Origin: Leucothrix mucor
Lineage (GTDB): Bacteria > Pseudomonadota > Gammaproteobacteria > Thiotrichales > Thiotrichaceae
Length of the DNA: 11,495 nucleotides
Reading direction: 5' to 3'
Assembly (NCBI GenBank): GCA_011322515.1
Contig: DRMS01000121.1
Location: 1 to 11,495 of the forward strand
This document shows positions 1 through 7,459 of the stretch, piece by piece. Position numbers and translations under genes: made by a program. Positions within the stretch are counted from its first letter, which is position 1. Each line of letters begins with the position of its first letter. The notes under the pieces were generated by a model. That model searched no databases. It was not told the DNA's origin and saw only the letters and a list, made by a program, of their open reading frames with translations.

Positions 1-157
1 CACGAAACAACTTCCCGATCTCTAACTTGCCTTTTTATCCCAGCTTGGATGATCTCATTCGTTGCGTAGAGTAACTATGCACCTCATGAGTTCATCCAAT
101 CTGAAATAAACATTCTGCGTTAGAACGTCGGGAAGTTATTCCGTGCACCTTCCTAAG
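1..157 (-). repeat. Element A, copy 1: MITE-like long palindromic repeat (left end cut by the window)
   Basis: The reverse complement of this stretch aligns without gaps to 4493-4649, with about ten mismatches in 157 positions. The element is an imperfect palindrome from end to end: the outer arms pair, and the centre is GCGTAG-agtaa-CTATGC at about 64-80. The missing outer end, about 14 bp, would lie left of position 1. The complete end (CTTAGGAAGGTGCACGG on the minus strand) stops 2 bp beyond the ntrX stop codon. No coding capacity is visible, so if it is mobile it must depend on a transposase elsewhere. It could also act as a hairpin at the 3' end of the ntrX transcript. The repeat status is seen directly; the MITE label is inference. 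Confidence 0.85.
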
Positions 158-159
158 CA

Positions 160-1554
160 TCATTTATTAAACTTTTTAGGATCAATCCCTAAAGAGCGCA
201 TTTTGCGATAAAGATGAGTGCGCTCCATTTTGACACGTTCGGCGAGTTTACTGACATTACCACCACATTGGGTAAGCTGATAGCTTAAATAATCATGTTC
301 AAATTGTTCACGCGCTTGGCGTAGTGGCATGTCATATAAACTGTTTGGCAGTAGTTTTTCTATACCTTGCTCAAAAATAGGAATACTTGCGCCTAACGTT
401 TCTTCCACTTCATCCTGATCTATTTCAGTATCCGTGCCTAAAATCAATAAACGTTGCACCAAATTGCGTAACTCACGAATATTTCCTAACCAGTGATAAT
501 TACGCAGGAAGTTTTGTGCTGCTACTGAAAAATGGCGATAGGGCAAGCCGTTTTTTAAAGTCTGCTGATCCACATAATAGTTAAGCAACTCAGAAACATC
601 TTCGCTATGTTCACGTAATGCAGGAATATACAGAGGAACAATATTCAAACAATCATAAAGTGCTTCATTAAAACGATCAGCTTCAATATCATCACGTAAA
701 TCATGCTGTGCTGAAGTGATAATGATCATATTCAGCTCAATACGATCAAAACTATCAACTCGCATATAAAAATTATCACGTAATACCGTCAATAGCATCA
801 ATTGTAGTGACTTAGGTAAAGCATCAATATCAATAAGGTATAAACAACCGCCTTGTGCTTCATCAAATAAACCATACTCCGTTTTATCACCATCTACACG
901 TCCAAACATCATAGTGGCAAGTTGCGTATCGGTTTGATCTTTGGCATAGGAGGAAACAATGCTTTTCACAAAAGGGCGAGTGGCACGATCACTTTGAGTA
1001 TGAATATAATGCGCAAAAATTTCTTTTCCTGCCCCTGCTTCACCATAGAGCAAAATAACACTACCATGCTTTGCCACACGCAATGCTTGCTCGCGTAGAT
1101 TCACCAAGGCTTCACTAGAGCCAATCGGTGCAGGTGGAATTTGTAATTGCTTTTTTAGCCCTTTATTTTCTTGTTCTAATTGACCTGAGCGCAATGCATT
1201 TTCAATCGTCAGTAACATTTTAGCCATTGATAATGGCTTTTCAATATAGTCATAGGCACCGAGACGGGTTGCTTCAACCGCTGTTTCGATGGTGCCATGT
1301 CCTGACATCATAATCACAGGACAACATAATCCCTCGCTTTGCTTCCAGCTTTTTAACAGGGAAATACCATCATCACCAGGCATCCAAATATCCAGCAATA
1401 CGACATCAGGACGACGCAGACGACGCTTCTCTCTTGCCTGCTCAGCGCTTTTAGCGGTTATAACGTGATAACCTTCGTCTTCCAGTATTTCGCCAACTAA
1501 TTCGCGAATATCTGGCTCATCATCAACGACTAAAACATTATATTTTTCAGTCAT
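160..1554 (-). CDS. ntrX: NtrX-type response regulator with a degenerate AAA+ domain
   Basis: This 464-residue regulator should be phosphorylated by NtrY, encoded just upstream. Residues 5-120 form a receiver domain with D11/D12, phospho-acceptor D55 (LLDIWMP), S84 and K106. Residues about 143-385 are an AAA+ domain of the sigma-54-activator type with a recognisable Walker A (GEAGAGKE, 171-178) and a retained GNIREL (357-362). Residues about 412-456 hold a Fis-type helix-turn-helix (GGNVSKLAERVKMERTHLYR). The ATPase is degraded: GAFTGA is absent (FGRVDGDKTEYGLF at 217-230), Walker B reads CLYLIDI instead of TLFLDEI, and the FREDLYYRLNV finger region reads FNEALYDCLNI, losing both arginines. 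The ATG follows ntrY by 12 bp with a GGAG about 7 nt upstream. The likely role is a phosphorylation-controlled DNA-binding regulator. The NtrX assignment rests on domains and on the ntrY neighbour. Confidence 0.9.
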   Translation of the reverse strand: MTEKYNVLVVDDEPDIRELVGEILEDEGYHVITAKSAEQAREKRRLRRPDVVLLDIWMPGDDGISLLKSWKQSEGLCCPVIMMSGHGTIETAVEATRLGAYDYIEKPLSMAKMLLTIENALRSGQLEQENKGLKKQLQIPPAPIGSSEALVNLREQALRVAKHGSVILLYGEAGAGKEIFAHYIHTQSDRATRPFVKSIVSSYAKDQTDTQLATMMFGRVDGDKTEYGLFDEAQGGCLYLIDIDALPKSLQLMLLTVLRDNFYMRVDSFDRIELNMIIITSAQHDLRDDIEADRFNEALYDCLNIVPLYIPALREHSEDVSELLNYYVDQQTLKNGLPYRHFSVAAQNFLRNYHWLGNIRELRNLVQRLLILGTDTEIDQDEVEETLGASIPIFEQGIEKLLPNSLYDMPLRQAREQFEHDYLSYQLTQCGGNVSKLAERVKMERTHLYRKMRSLGIDPKKFNK

Positions 1555-1566
1555 AGGGATACTCCA

Positions 1567-3750
1567 TTAATTTATCAAAGGCAAACAAACACTTATTTTT
1601 GCGCCTTTATTATCATTTATTTCATCGGTTCTATTATTAGCAAATATTTTACCCGAATGCTCTTCGACTATTTTCTTTACAATTGACAATCCTAAACCTG
1701 TACCACTACTTTTGGTACTGACATAGGGCGTGAATAGATTGGCAATAACATCCTTGCTAATACCTTCACCATTATCACTGACTTCAATCACAATATGCTG
1801 ATAACACAGACTCTCTTTGTCATGATTCTGCGATGTTGACAAAATCACTTGTTTAAATGTTTGCTTTTCTGGCATTGCTTCTAGCGCATTTTTAACTAAA
1901 TTCACCAACATTTGTCGAATTCTGTTCAGATCTAGCTGTAAATTAGGCACATCTTCTAAATTTAGTACAATTTCAGCTTGTTGGCTATTCCTAGTGTAGA
2001 GTTCAGCCACATCTTTTACGACCATATTAATATTCAAATGCTGAAACTCTAATGCGGGCGCACGTGCATATTGACTAAAAGCATCCACCATAATTTTCAT
2101 ATTATCCACTTGATGGATAATCGTTTTACTCATGCGCTTTAATAACTTAGCAGATTGATCGCTGAGTTCTGGCAATAACTTGAATTGTAATCGTTCGGTT
2201 GATAATTGTATGGGTGTTAAGGGGTTTTTTATTTCATGCGCAAGACGGCGTGCCACTTCACTCCATGCCGCTTCATGTTCCGCTTGAATCACCTCAGTAA
2301 TATCATCAATAACCAATACATACCCCTCTAATGAAGGTAATTTTGTACCTTTGCACACCAGTGCTTGATGCCCACTAGGAAGGGGTAGATTAACTTCTAA
2401 CTGCCATTCTTTGGCATTATTTTGAAAATAGGGTTGAATGGCTGCAAATAGCGGGCTTAAACTCTGGCTATCGGTACACAGTTGCTCACAGCTTTTGCCA
2501 TGATACTGTTTTAGCGGAGTTTGCAACACCTGTTCAGCCGCTGCATTAATTCGGCGAATAATACCATTTTCATCAATGGTAATAACGCCTGAGCTGATAT
2601 GATCCAGTACAATATTTAGATAATCACGCTGTTGCTCCATCAGTTTTTGGCTGAATTCGCTTTCACTACGTGCTTGCGTTAGATGCGCTGTCATAATATT
2701 AAATGAGCGAGCTAATAAGTGAAAATCATCTTTATCAGAAATGGGCAGTTTTTTGGATAAATTACCTTCTGCAACCGCAACCGTTCCTGCTAATAAGCTT
2801 CTAATAGGTTCTGTTAGTTTTTGCGAATAAAGAAAAGCGGCCAAAATAGAAAATAAAATAGACAACACCATAATCAACAAAAGCGTAATACGAAAATATT
2901 GCTTTATCTGTTCGCGATTCTGTTCGGTTTGTTTGTATTCTGAACGCGCCTTGATAACGCTTTCAGCAAGACTAAGATTATTTTTTGAAAGTGAAAAAAG
3001 AGCGGTTAAAACCAAGGTTTCAACGCCAGGTTGTACCGTTAATGCTACACGAGAGTAGGTATCCTTACTGTCAGAGGTAGGTTCCAATTGGAACATATAA
3101 CCATGTAACGATAAACTGCGAAAAATAGTATCCTCAGGAAAGCTTGGCAAAATAGTGTCAGTATCATTACCGCTATAAACAATTATTTTTTTATTAGCAT
3201 CCAATAACACCATTTCGTAAGCGCCTAACTGCTCTCTTTTACGATTCAAAAAAGTAGAAAAATCAGTTGTCTCATTTGGATTTAAGGTAACCATCTCTTT
3301 AGCTACTTGCTCCAAATTAAATAAATGCTGACGCATTCTGACATCAAAGGCATGTTGTGATAACTCCAGCGAATCATCTAACGCATTGGCAATTTTCACA
3401 TTGAACCAAGCATCAATGCGATCACCAAGAAAATTAACTGAAAAAAAGGACACTACTAGAACAGGAATAATAGTGAGGACTGCAAATGCGACCATTAAGC
3501 GCGCAGTATAACGTGATCCTGCCTGTTTCGATTTCAGGCGAATGACAAGCTGAACACTATTATAAATAATCAAGCCTGAAAGGATGACAATAATTAAACC
3601 ATTGAGCAGTAACAACCACTCATTTAAGTCCTCCGTATCGTAAGGATTGTTCATTGCCTGCCGTAATAATGTTAGCGATATGGCTAACAAAACAACAACC
3701 AATGTAATTGGAATTGCCTGAATTAAGAGGGGTTTTAAATGAGGCCTCAT
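1567..3750 (-). CDS. ntrY: NtrY membrane sensor histidine kinase
   Basis: This 727-residue inner-membrane kinase is the cognate partner of NtrX; NtrY/NtrX systems are linked to nitrogen or redox responses in other bacteria. Hydrophobic segments lie at about 8-29, 44-70 and 84-108. A sensor region spans about 109-285, and a fourth membrane segment lies at about 287-308. HAMP follows at about 310-362 and PAS at about 372-480 (LDHISSGVITIDENG). The HisKA domain has phospho-acceptor H505 in RRLAHEIKNPLTP. The HATPase has an N box (NLVKNALEAM, 617-626), G1 DNGEGI (659-664), an F-box-like LFTPYVSTK and G2 GTGLGL (683-688). All catalytic motifs look intact. The start ATG overlaps the upstream DUF4390 stop as ATGA, which suggests translational coupling. 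The signal it senses cannot be read from the sequence. Confidence 0.95.
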   Translation of the reverse strand: MRPHLKPLLIQAIPITLVVVLLAISLTLLRQAMNNPYDTEDLNEWLLLLNGLIIVILSGLIIYNSVQLVIRLKSKQAGSRYTARLMVAFAVLTIIPVLVVSFFSVNFLGDRIDAWFNVKIANALDDSLELSQHAFDVRMRQHLFNLEQVAKEMVTLNPNETTDFSTFLNRKREQLGAYEMVLLDANKKIIVYSGNDTDTILPSFPEDTIFRSLSLHGYMFQLEPTSDSKDTYSRVALTVQPGVETLVLTALFSLSKNNLSLAESVIKARSEYKQTEQNREQIKQYFRITLLLIMVLSILFSILAAFLYSQKLTEPIRSLLAGTVAVAEGNLSKKLPISDKDDFHLLARSFNIMTAHLTQARSESEFSQKLMEQQRDYLNIVLDHISSGVITIDENGIIRRINAAAEQVLQTPLKQYHGKSCEQLCTDSQSLSPLFAAIQPYFQNNAKEWQLEVNLPLPSGHQALVCKGTKLPSLEGYVLVIDDITEVIQAEHEAAWSEVARRLAHEIKNPLTPIQLSTERLQFKLLPELSDQSAKLLKRMSKTIIHQVDNMKIMVDAFSQYARAPALEFQHLNINMVVKDVAELYTRNSQQAEIVLNLEDVPNLQLDLNRIRQMLVNLVKNALEAMPEKQTFKQVILSTSQNHDKESLCYQHIVIEVSDNGEGISKDVIANLFTPYVSTKSSGTGLGLSIVKKIVEEHSGKIFANNRTDEINDNKGAKISVCLPLIN

Positions 3751-4361
3751 GGTAATTGCCAGTGCGCCTCTTGGCTGGATAAACCATATTCATTACCTAT
3801 TAACGCTTGAATGCGTAAGGGCAACTTTATTTTTTCTGGTTCAAGATAAACAATAGCGCTTATATAATTAGCAGTGCCTGCGTCTCTTTTATCAAGACGT
3901 GGCAATTTATAATTACGAACTTCGCCCATTTTACGCAGTGCAGCAGGAAGATTGCCAAAATTCCAATGCTCATTAGTATCATTGCGAGCGAGTAGATAAT
4001 GACGACTAAGCGCATGATATTTTAAGCGAAAATTCAAGCTTCCCAATGATTCTTTTTTATTCCAAAACCAATTATCGGGCTGGTGGTAAGTAAATTCTAG
4101 TTGGGCTTTTAATATGACCCCGTTTAGTAGCGCTTGATGTAAATAATCAGTTAATTGATATTTTATATTTAACTGCACTTTATAAGAGCGTATTTCATTG
4201 CTATCGAGCTTTTTAGCAATAGGCTGAAGTTTAAAAAGCTCAATGTAGATACCTTTTGCAGCACCGACTGAACTTGCCACTAATAATAGTATGAGTATCA
4301 GTGGCACACAGCGTCTTAGCCAGTTTGGATTTATTTGATGAAGAATTGGTAGATTTTTCAT
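3747..4361 (-). CDS. DUF4390 protein with N-terminal signal or membrane segment
   Basis: I recognise this as a DUF4390-type protein from its usual place between rsmB and ntrY, its size and its N-terminus; the function is not established. With the ATG at 4361 it has 204 residues. A basic start (MKNLPILHQINPNWLRR) is followed by a hydrophobic run (CVPLILILLLVASSVGA) that could be a signal peptide cleaved near VGA/AKG or an anchor. The rest (about 170 residues) looks exported and rich in beta strand, with no catalytic motif I recognise. A TTG 21 codons upstream (4424) is in frame, but it falls inside a candidate -35 box and gives an unconvincing N-terminus. No clear Shine-Dalgarno precedes the chosen ATG, which is a weakness. 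The stop overlaps the ntrY start (ATGA), so it is probably co-expressed with the kinase. Confidence 0.8.
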   Translation of the reverse strand: MKNLPILHQINPNWLRRCVPLILILLLVASSVGAAKGIYIELFKLQPIAKKLDSNEIRSYKVQLNIKYQLTDYLHQALLNGVILKAQLEFTYHQPDNWFWNKKESLGSLNFRLKYHALSRHYLLARNDTNEHWNFGNLPAALRKMGEVRNYKLPRLDKRDAGTANYISAIVYLEPEKIKLPLRIQALIGNEYGLSSQEAHWQLP

Positions 4362-4394
4362 AGGGGTTTTAACAATGCAACAAAGAAAAACAGA

Positions 4395-4424
4395 ATTATC
4401 TCGTAAAGATGCTAAGCACGCCAA
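4395..4424 (-). promoter_or_regulatory. Candidate sigma-70 promoter for DUF4390-ntrY-ntrX
   Basis: On the minus strand TTGGCG (4419-4424) and GATAAT (4395-4400) are separated by 18 bp, close to the sigma-70 consensus. Transcription would begin near 4388 and give a leader of about 27 nt before the ATG at 4361. The position makes sense because element A separates these genes from rsmB. Two-box matches are common by chance in AT-rich DNA, so this is only a candidate. Confidence 0.4.
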
Positions 4425-4491
4425 GTAAAGATCGAGAAAAACCTTTGCGAAATCAGTAAGAGATAGGTTCTCAGCCTCTGGTTTGGAACTT

Positions 4492-4662
4492 CCTTAGGAA
4501 CGTGCACGGAATAACGTCCCGAAGTTCTAACGCAGAATTTTTATTTCAGATTGGATGAACTCATGAGACGCATAGTTACTCTATGCAACGAATGAGATCA
4601 TCCAAGCTAGGATAAAAAGGCAAGTTAGAGATCGGGAGGTTGTTTCGTACACGTTCCTTAGG
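4492..4662 (+). repeat. Element A, copy 2: complete 171-bp MITE-like palindrome
   Basis: This is the full-length copy of the repeat at the left edge, in opposite orientation. The two ends form imperfect terminal inverted repeats matching at 26 of 31 positions (4492-4522 against 4632-4662 reversed), starting CCTTAGGAACGTG and CCTAAGGAACGTG. Pairing continues inward through TTGGATGA.../...TCATCCAAGC to a perfect central stem GCATAG-ttact-CTATGC (4570-4586), so a transcript could fold into one long hairpin. CCTTAGG appears at both plus-strand ends, so a short target duplication such as CTTAG is possible. No protein is encoded. The right end contains the rsmB stop codon (4658-4660). Confidence 0.88.
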
Positions 4663-6037
4663 GTTTCTTTTTTAGTAAGGCATAATAGAAGCCATCCATT
4701 GCTAATTCATTGGGAAAAATCTGTCGTCCATAGTGTAAAGTATGACCCCAGCTTGTTTCAATGTCTTGAATAACCGCATCCTCTGTCTGTTCTATAAAGG
4801 TTGCTATTTGTTTTTCATTTTCATCAGGAAGTATAGAACATGTCGCATATAATAGCTTGCCTTGTGGTTTTAATTTAGCCCACAAACTAGCTAATAGCTG
4901 TTGCTGTTGTTGCTGCAATCCTTTGATATCATCCGCACGGCGTAGGCATTTAATATCAGGATGGCGACGTATCACGCCTGTTGCTGAGCAAGGTGCATCG
5001 AGCAAAATACGATCAAATAAAAGACCCTTTGCCCATTGTTCTGGCTTGGCGGCATCAGCAACTAGCAACGTTATATTGCTATTTTCGCCATCAAAACCAC
5101 CCTCTATTATTTTTTCACTATTAGTATCTTTATTGCTAATCTCTACAATTTTCGCCTCTAATGCAGGAAAGATGCGTGATATATTTTCTGCCACACGCGG
5201 CATACGTGAGGCACTATTATCAACCGCCACCACATTTAAAGACTGACAATTTTCCAAAATATGCCCTGTCTTACCACCTGGCGCGGCGCAAGCGTCTAAT
5301 ACCAACATCGTTGGCTTTAAATCTAATAATCCAGCGGCTAACTGCGCCGCGGTATCTTGCACAGAAACCTCGCCCTGATTAAAATGGGGTAGCTCGTGTA
5401 CATTAACAGGCTTATCTAAAATAATAGCAGTATCGCAAACCTCAGATACAGTCGCCCTTATCCCCGCCTCATTAAGCTTTTTACAATAATCTTCTTGGCT
5501 TTGATGAAGTCTATTAACCCGCAACACCATTGGCGCACGTTGATTACTGGCACTAACAATCTGTTGCCAATCATCAGCCCATGCTTTTTTTATCTTGCCA
5601 ATTAACCATTCAGGAAAGGCGTAACGCACCGCATCATGTTTATCTATTTTTTCTAATAGCGCATCTTGTTGGCGCAGAAAGTTACGTAATACCCCATTGA
5701 CCAGTTTTTTAGCCCAAGGCTTTTTCAATCCTTTTAGCGTAGCCACCGTCTCATTGACGGCAGCATGATCGGGAGTTTGTTGATAGATAATTTGATACAA
5801 GCCAATGCATAATAAACATTCAATATCCTTGTCCTTATTTTTTAAGGGCTTAGATATTAGCTCATTGAGCGCCGCTGATAATCGCTCATGCCAGCGTAGG
5901 CTACCAAAGCATAAATCACGCACTAAAGGATCAGCAGCCGCTTCATTATCAGCTAATAATGGACTTAGGGATTCACCTTGGTAGATGACGCTATGCAAAA
6001 TTTTAGTGGCGATTAAGCGTGGGTTGGTTTGATTCAT
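4658..6037 (-). CDS. rsmB: 16S rRNA (cytosine-967-C5)-methyltransferase RsmB
   Basis: RsmB (Sun/Fmu) methylates C967 of 16S rRNA using S-adenosylmethionine. The 459-residue protein has an N-terminal NusB-like helical domain (about 1-135, with HAAVNETVATLK at 91-102). A Rossmann methyltransferase domain follows, with the SAM motif LDACAAPGGKTGH (247-259), motif IV DAPCSATGVIRRHPDIK (C350) and motif VI YATCS (C400). In this family the motif VI cysteine is the nucleophile and the motif IV cysteine aids release. It is about 30 residues longer than the E. coli protein, mainly through a polar insert at about 300-321 between the SAM-site strands. The start ATG overlaps the fmt stop by 4 nt (ATGA) without a strong Shine-Dalgarno, which suggests coupling. 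The stop codon lies in the terminal repeat of element A. Confidence 0.96.
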   Translation of the reverse strand: MNQTNPRLIATKILHSVIYQGESLSPLLADNEAAADPLVRDLCFGSLRWHERLSAALNELISKPLKNKDKDIECLLCIGLYQIIYQQTPDHAAVNETVATLKGLKKPWAKKLVNGVLRNFLRQQDALLEKIDKHDAVRYAFPEWLIGKIKKAWADDWQQIVSASNQRAPMVLRVNRLHQSQEDYCKKLNEAGIRATVSEVCDTAIILDKPVNVHELPHFNQGEVSVQDTAAQLAAGLLDLKPTMLVLDACAAPGGKTGHILENCQSLNVVAVDNSASRMPRVAENISRIFPALEAKIVEISNKDTNSEKIIEGGFDGENSNITLLVADAAKPEQWAKGLLFDRILLDAPCSATGVIRRHPDIKCLRRADDIKGLQQQQQQLLASLWAKLKPQGKLLYATCSILPDENEKQIATFIEQTEDAVIQDIETSWGHTLHYGRQIFPNELAMDGFYYALLKKKP

Positions 6038-6987
6038 GAGGGAAAAATAACGCCTAATAGTGACTTACCATTAATAAAATCTTTAACATCCAGCTTCTTA
6101 GCATTCGGTAATTGCAAATTAGTAATTAATACTGAACCATCACCCGTAATAATTTCAATCCCCTGCTTAGATTCAGCTACAACCTCACCTATTTTCCCCA
6201 CTGCGCTAGATTCAATGACAGATGACATAAAAAACTTAATATTTTTACCATTTTTAGTCGTGAATGCTGCAGGCCAAGGATTATAAGCACGAATCATACT
6301 ATCAATTTCAATGGCTGATTTTGTCCAGTCTATTTCCCCATCCTTATTCGTCAGTTTATGTGCATAACAACTCAACGAATCATCCTGAACTTCTGGCGCT
6401 AACTTATCTTCAACTAATAAACCTAATGTCTTTAATAATGCCGTTGCACCATCTTTGGCAAGTTGGTCATGAATGGTTTGACCTGTATCACTCGTTGTAA
6501 TGGGGCAAGGTATTTTATACAGCATATCCCCCGTATCTAGCCCCAATGCCATTCGCATAATAGTGACCCCTGTTTCTGTGTCGCTCGCCTGAATCGCACG
6601 ATGAATAGGCGCAGCGCCACGCCAACGAGGCAGTAATGAACCGTGAATATTGAGGCAACCTAATGTAGGCGTATCAAGCACCGTTTGCGGTAATAATAAA
6701 CTATAAGCTGCCACAATCATTAAATCTGCATTATAAGCACGTAAGGTGTCTAGCGCTTCATCGCTCTTAAACGACTCCACTTGCTCAACAGGGATATTGG
6801 CATCTACCGCAACTTGCTTAATCGGACCAAATTTAATTTTTCGACCACGCCCTGCGGGACGATCTGGCTGGGTATAAACCGCCACCACCTCATGCCCAGA
6901 AGCGATTAATGCCTCCAGCGCAGGGACGGAAAATTCGGGGCTTCCTGCATAGATAATGCGTAGTTTTTTATTTATTTTTGTATTCAT
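6034..6987 (-). CDS. fmt: Methionyl-tRNA formyltransferase
   Basis: Fmt transfers a formyl group from 10-formyltetrahydrofolate to initiator Met-tRNA in the cytoplasm. The 317 residues match the usual length of about 315. The N-terminal Rossmann-type domain begins RIIYAGSPEFSVPALEAL. The catalytic signature is CLNIHGSLLPRWRGAAPIHR (111-130) with N113 and H115, and the third catalytic residue is D151 in LGLDTGDML. A C-terminal OB-like domain covers about 208-317, with the conserved AYNPWPAAF at 234-242. The ATG at 6987 is preceded by a weak AAGAGA at long spacing. It overlaps rsmB downstream. The usual upstream partner def (peptide deformylase) is not present; a repeat-rich gap and prfC lie there instead. 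Confidence 0.97.
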   Translation of the reverse strand: MNTKINKKLRIIYAGSPEFSVPALEALIASGHEVVAVYTQPDRPAGRGRKIKFGPIKQVAVDANIPVEQVESFKSDEALDTLRAYNADLMIVAAYSLLLPQTVLDTPTLGCLNIHGSLLPRWRGAAPIHRAIQASDTETGVTIMRMALGLDTGDMLYKIPCPITTSDTGQTIHDQLAKDGATALLKTLGLLVEDKLAPEVQDDSLSCYAHKLTNKDGEIDWTKSAIEIDSMIRAYNPWPAAFTTKNGKNIKFFMSSVIESSAVGKIGEVVAESKQGIEIITGDGSVLITNLQLPNAKKLDVKDFINGKSLLGVIFPS

Positions 6988-7116
6988 AGATTATTAATAA
7001 TTCTCTTTCTTATTTTCTTACTGAAAAGCTAAAGCTTTCATTCCTATAGATGTTCACTTATTAAATTTCATCTTCATAACTGATGTTACGCAGTTAAACG
7101 CTAGTAAAGTATGTTT

Positions 7117-7146
7117 ATGCACCCTCACTCCAGCGTGGGAATGCAT
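7117..7146. repeat. Degenerate CCAGCGTGGGAA-type palindromic repeat
   Basis: The core CCCTCACTCCAGCGTGGG is an imperfect palindrome flanked by ATGC on both sides. It resembles the dispersed GTTCCCACGCTCCAGCGTGGGAAC palindrome that I recall from many bacterial genomes, with several substitutions. A related fragment, GAGCATGGGAACGAGGG, lies about 90 bp away (7236-7253). The family link is from memory, not from a search. Confidence 0.45.
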
Positions 7147-7195
7147 ATCGAGCATTCTACAAAGTACAAATTTCAATGCTTATATTACAGGTGAT

Positions 7196-7212
7196 TTGGA
7201 TATTTTATCCAA
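7196..7212. repeat. Perfect 7-bp stem with 3-nt loop
   Basis: TTGGATA-TTT-TATCCAA pairs completely. There is no adjacent T-tract, so it is not a standard intrinsic terminator. Its role is unknown and it may be part of a decayed repeat. Confidence 0.4.
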
Positions 7213-7292
7213 GTATTTTGGCGGCTGAAATAGTATGAGCATGGGAACGAGGGATGGATAAGGAGACTACACAATTAACATAAAATATGAGG

Positions 7293-7459
7293 GGCTACCA
7301 GTTTAAGGCGAGACCGTTAATGCTTCTGCTATTCACCCGTACCCTTCGACAAGCTCAGGAAGCAGTGTCCTGAGTCTACCAAAGGGTAGTTCCCTGAGCT
7401 TGTCGAAGGGTGCGGGTTGTTTGCTATGACTTTACTTGTCCCGCCTTAAGTTGGTAGCC
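7293..7459. repeat. Nested inverted-repeat element (MITE-like), 167 bp
   Basis: The outer 22-bp ends (7293-7314 and 7438-7459) are inverted repeats matching at 19 of 22 positions, beginning GGCTACCA and containing TTAAGGCG. Inside, 25-bp arms at 7335-7359 and 7393-7417 pair at 24 of 25 positions and carry CCCTTCGACAAGCTCAGG. At the centre CTACC-AAAG-GGTAG (7376-7389) is another perfect stem. The whole could fold into one long hairpin. No coding sequence is visible. The 18-bp core resembles a dispersed repeat known from several bacterial genomes (recalled, not searched). It lies 57 bp downstream of the prfC stop. Confidence 0.8.

Noticed and set aside
4300..4320. Sigma-54 promoter-like TGGCAC
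   Set aside because: The plus-strand TGGCAC is not followed by a TTGC element at the required spacing, and it lies inside the DUF4390 gene.
4362..4424. TTG start giving a 225-residue DUF4390 protein
   Set aside because: It would place 21 unusual residues ahead of a normal signal segment and would use a start codon inside the candidate -35 box.
4893..4917. Triplet-like microsatellite (CTG/TTG run)
   Set aside because: It is coding sequence for the glutamine stretch at RsmB residues 375-380. It is short and irregular, so I do not call a repeat.
4857..5246. Plus-strand open frame of 129 codons opposite rsmB, with a run of cysteines
   Set aside because: It lies wholly within rsmB on the other strand. 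The Cys run is the shadow of the RsmB glutamine run, and the product shows no recognisable domain.
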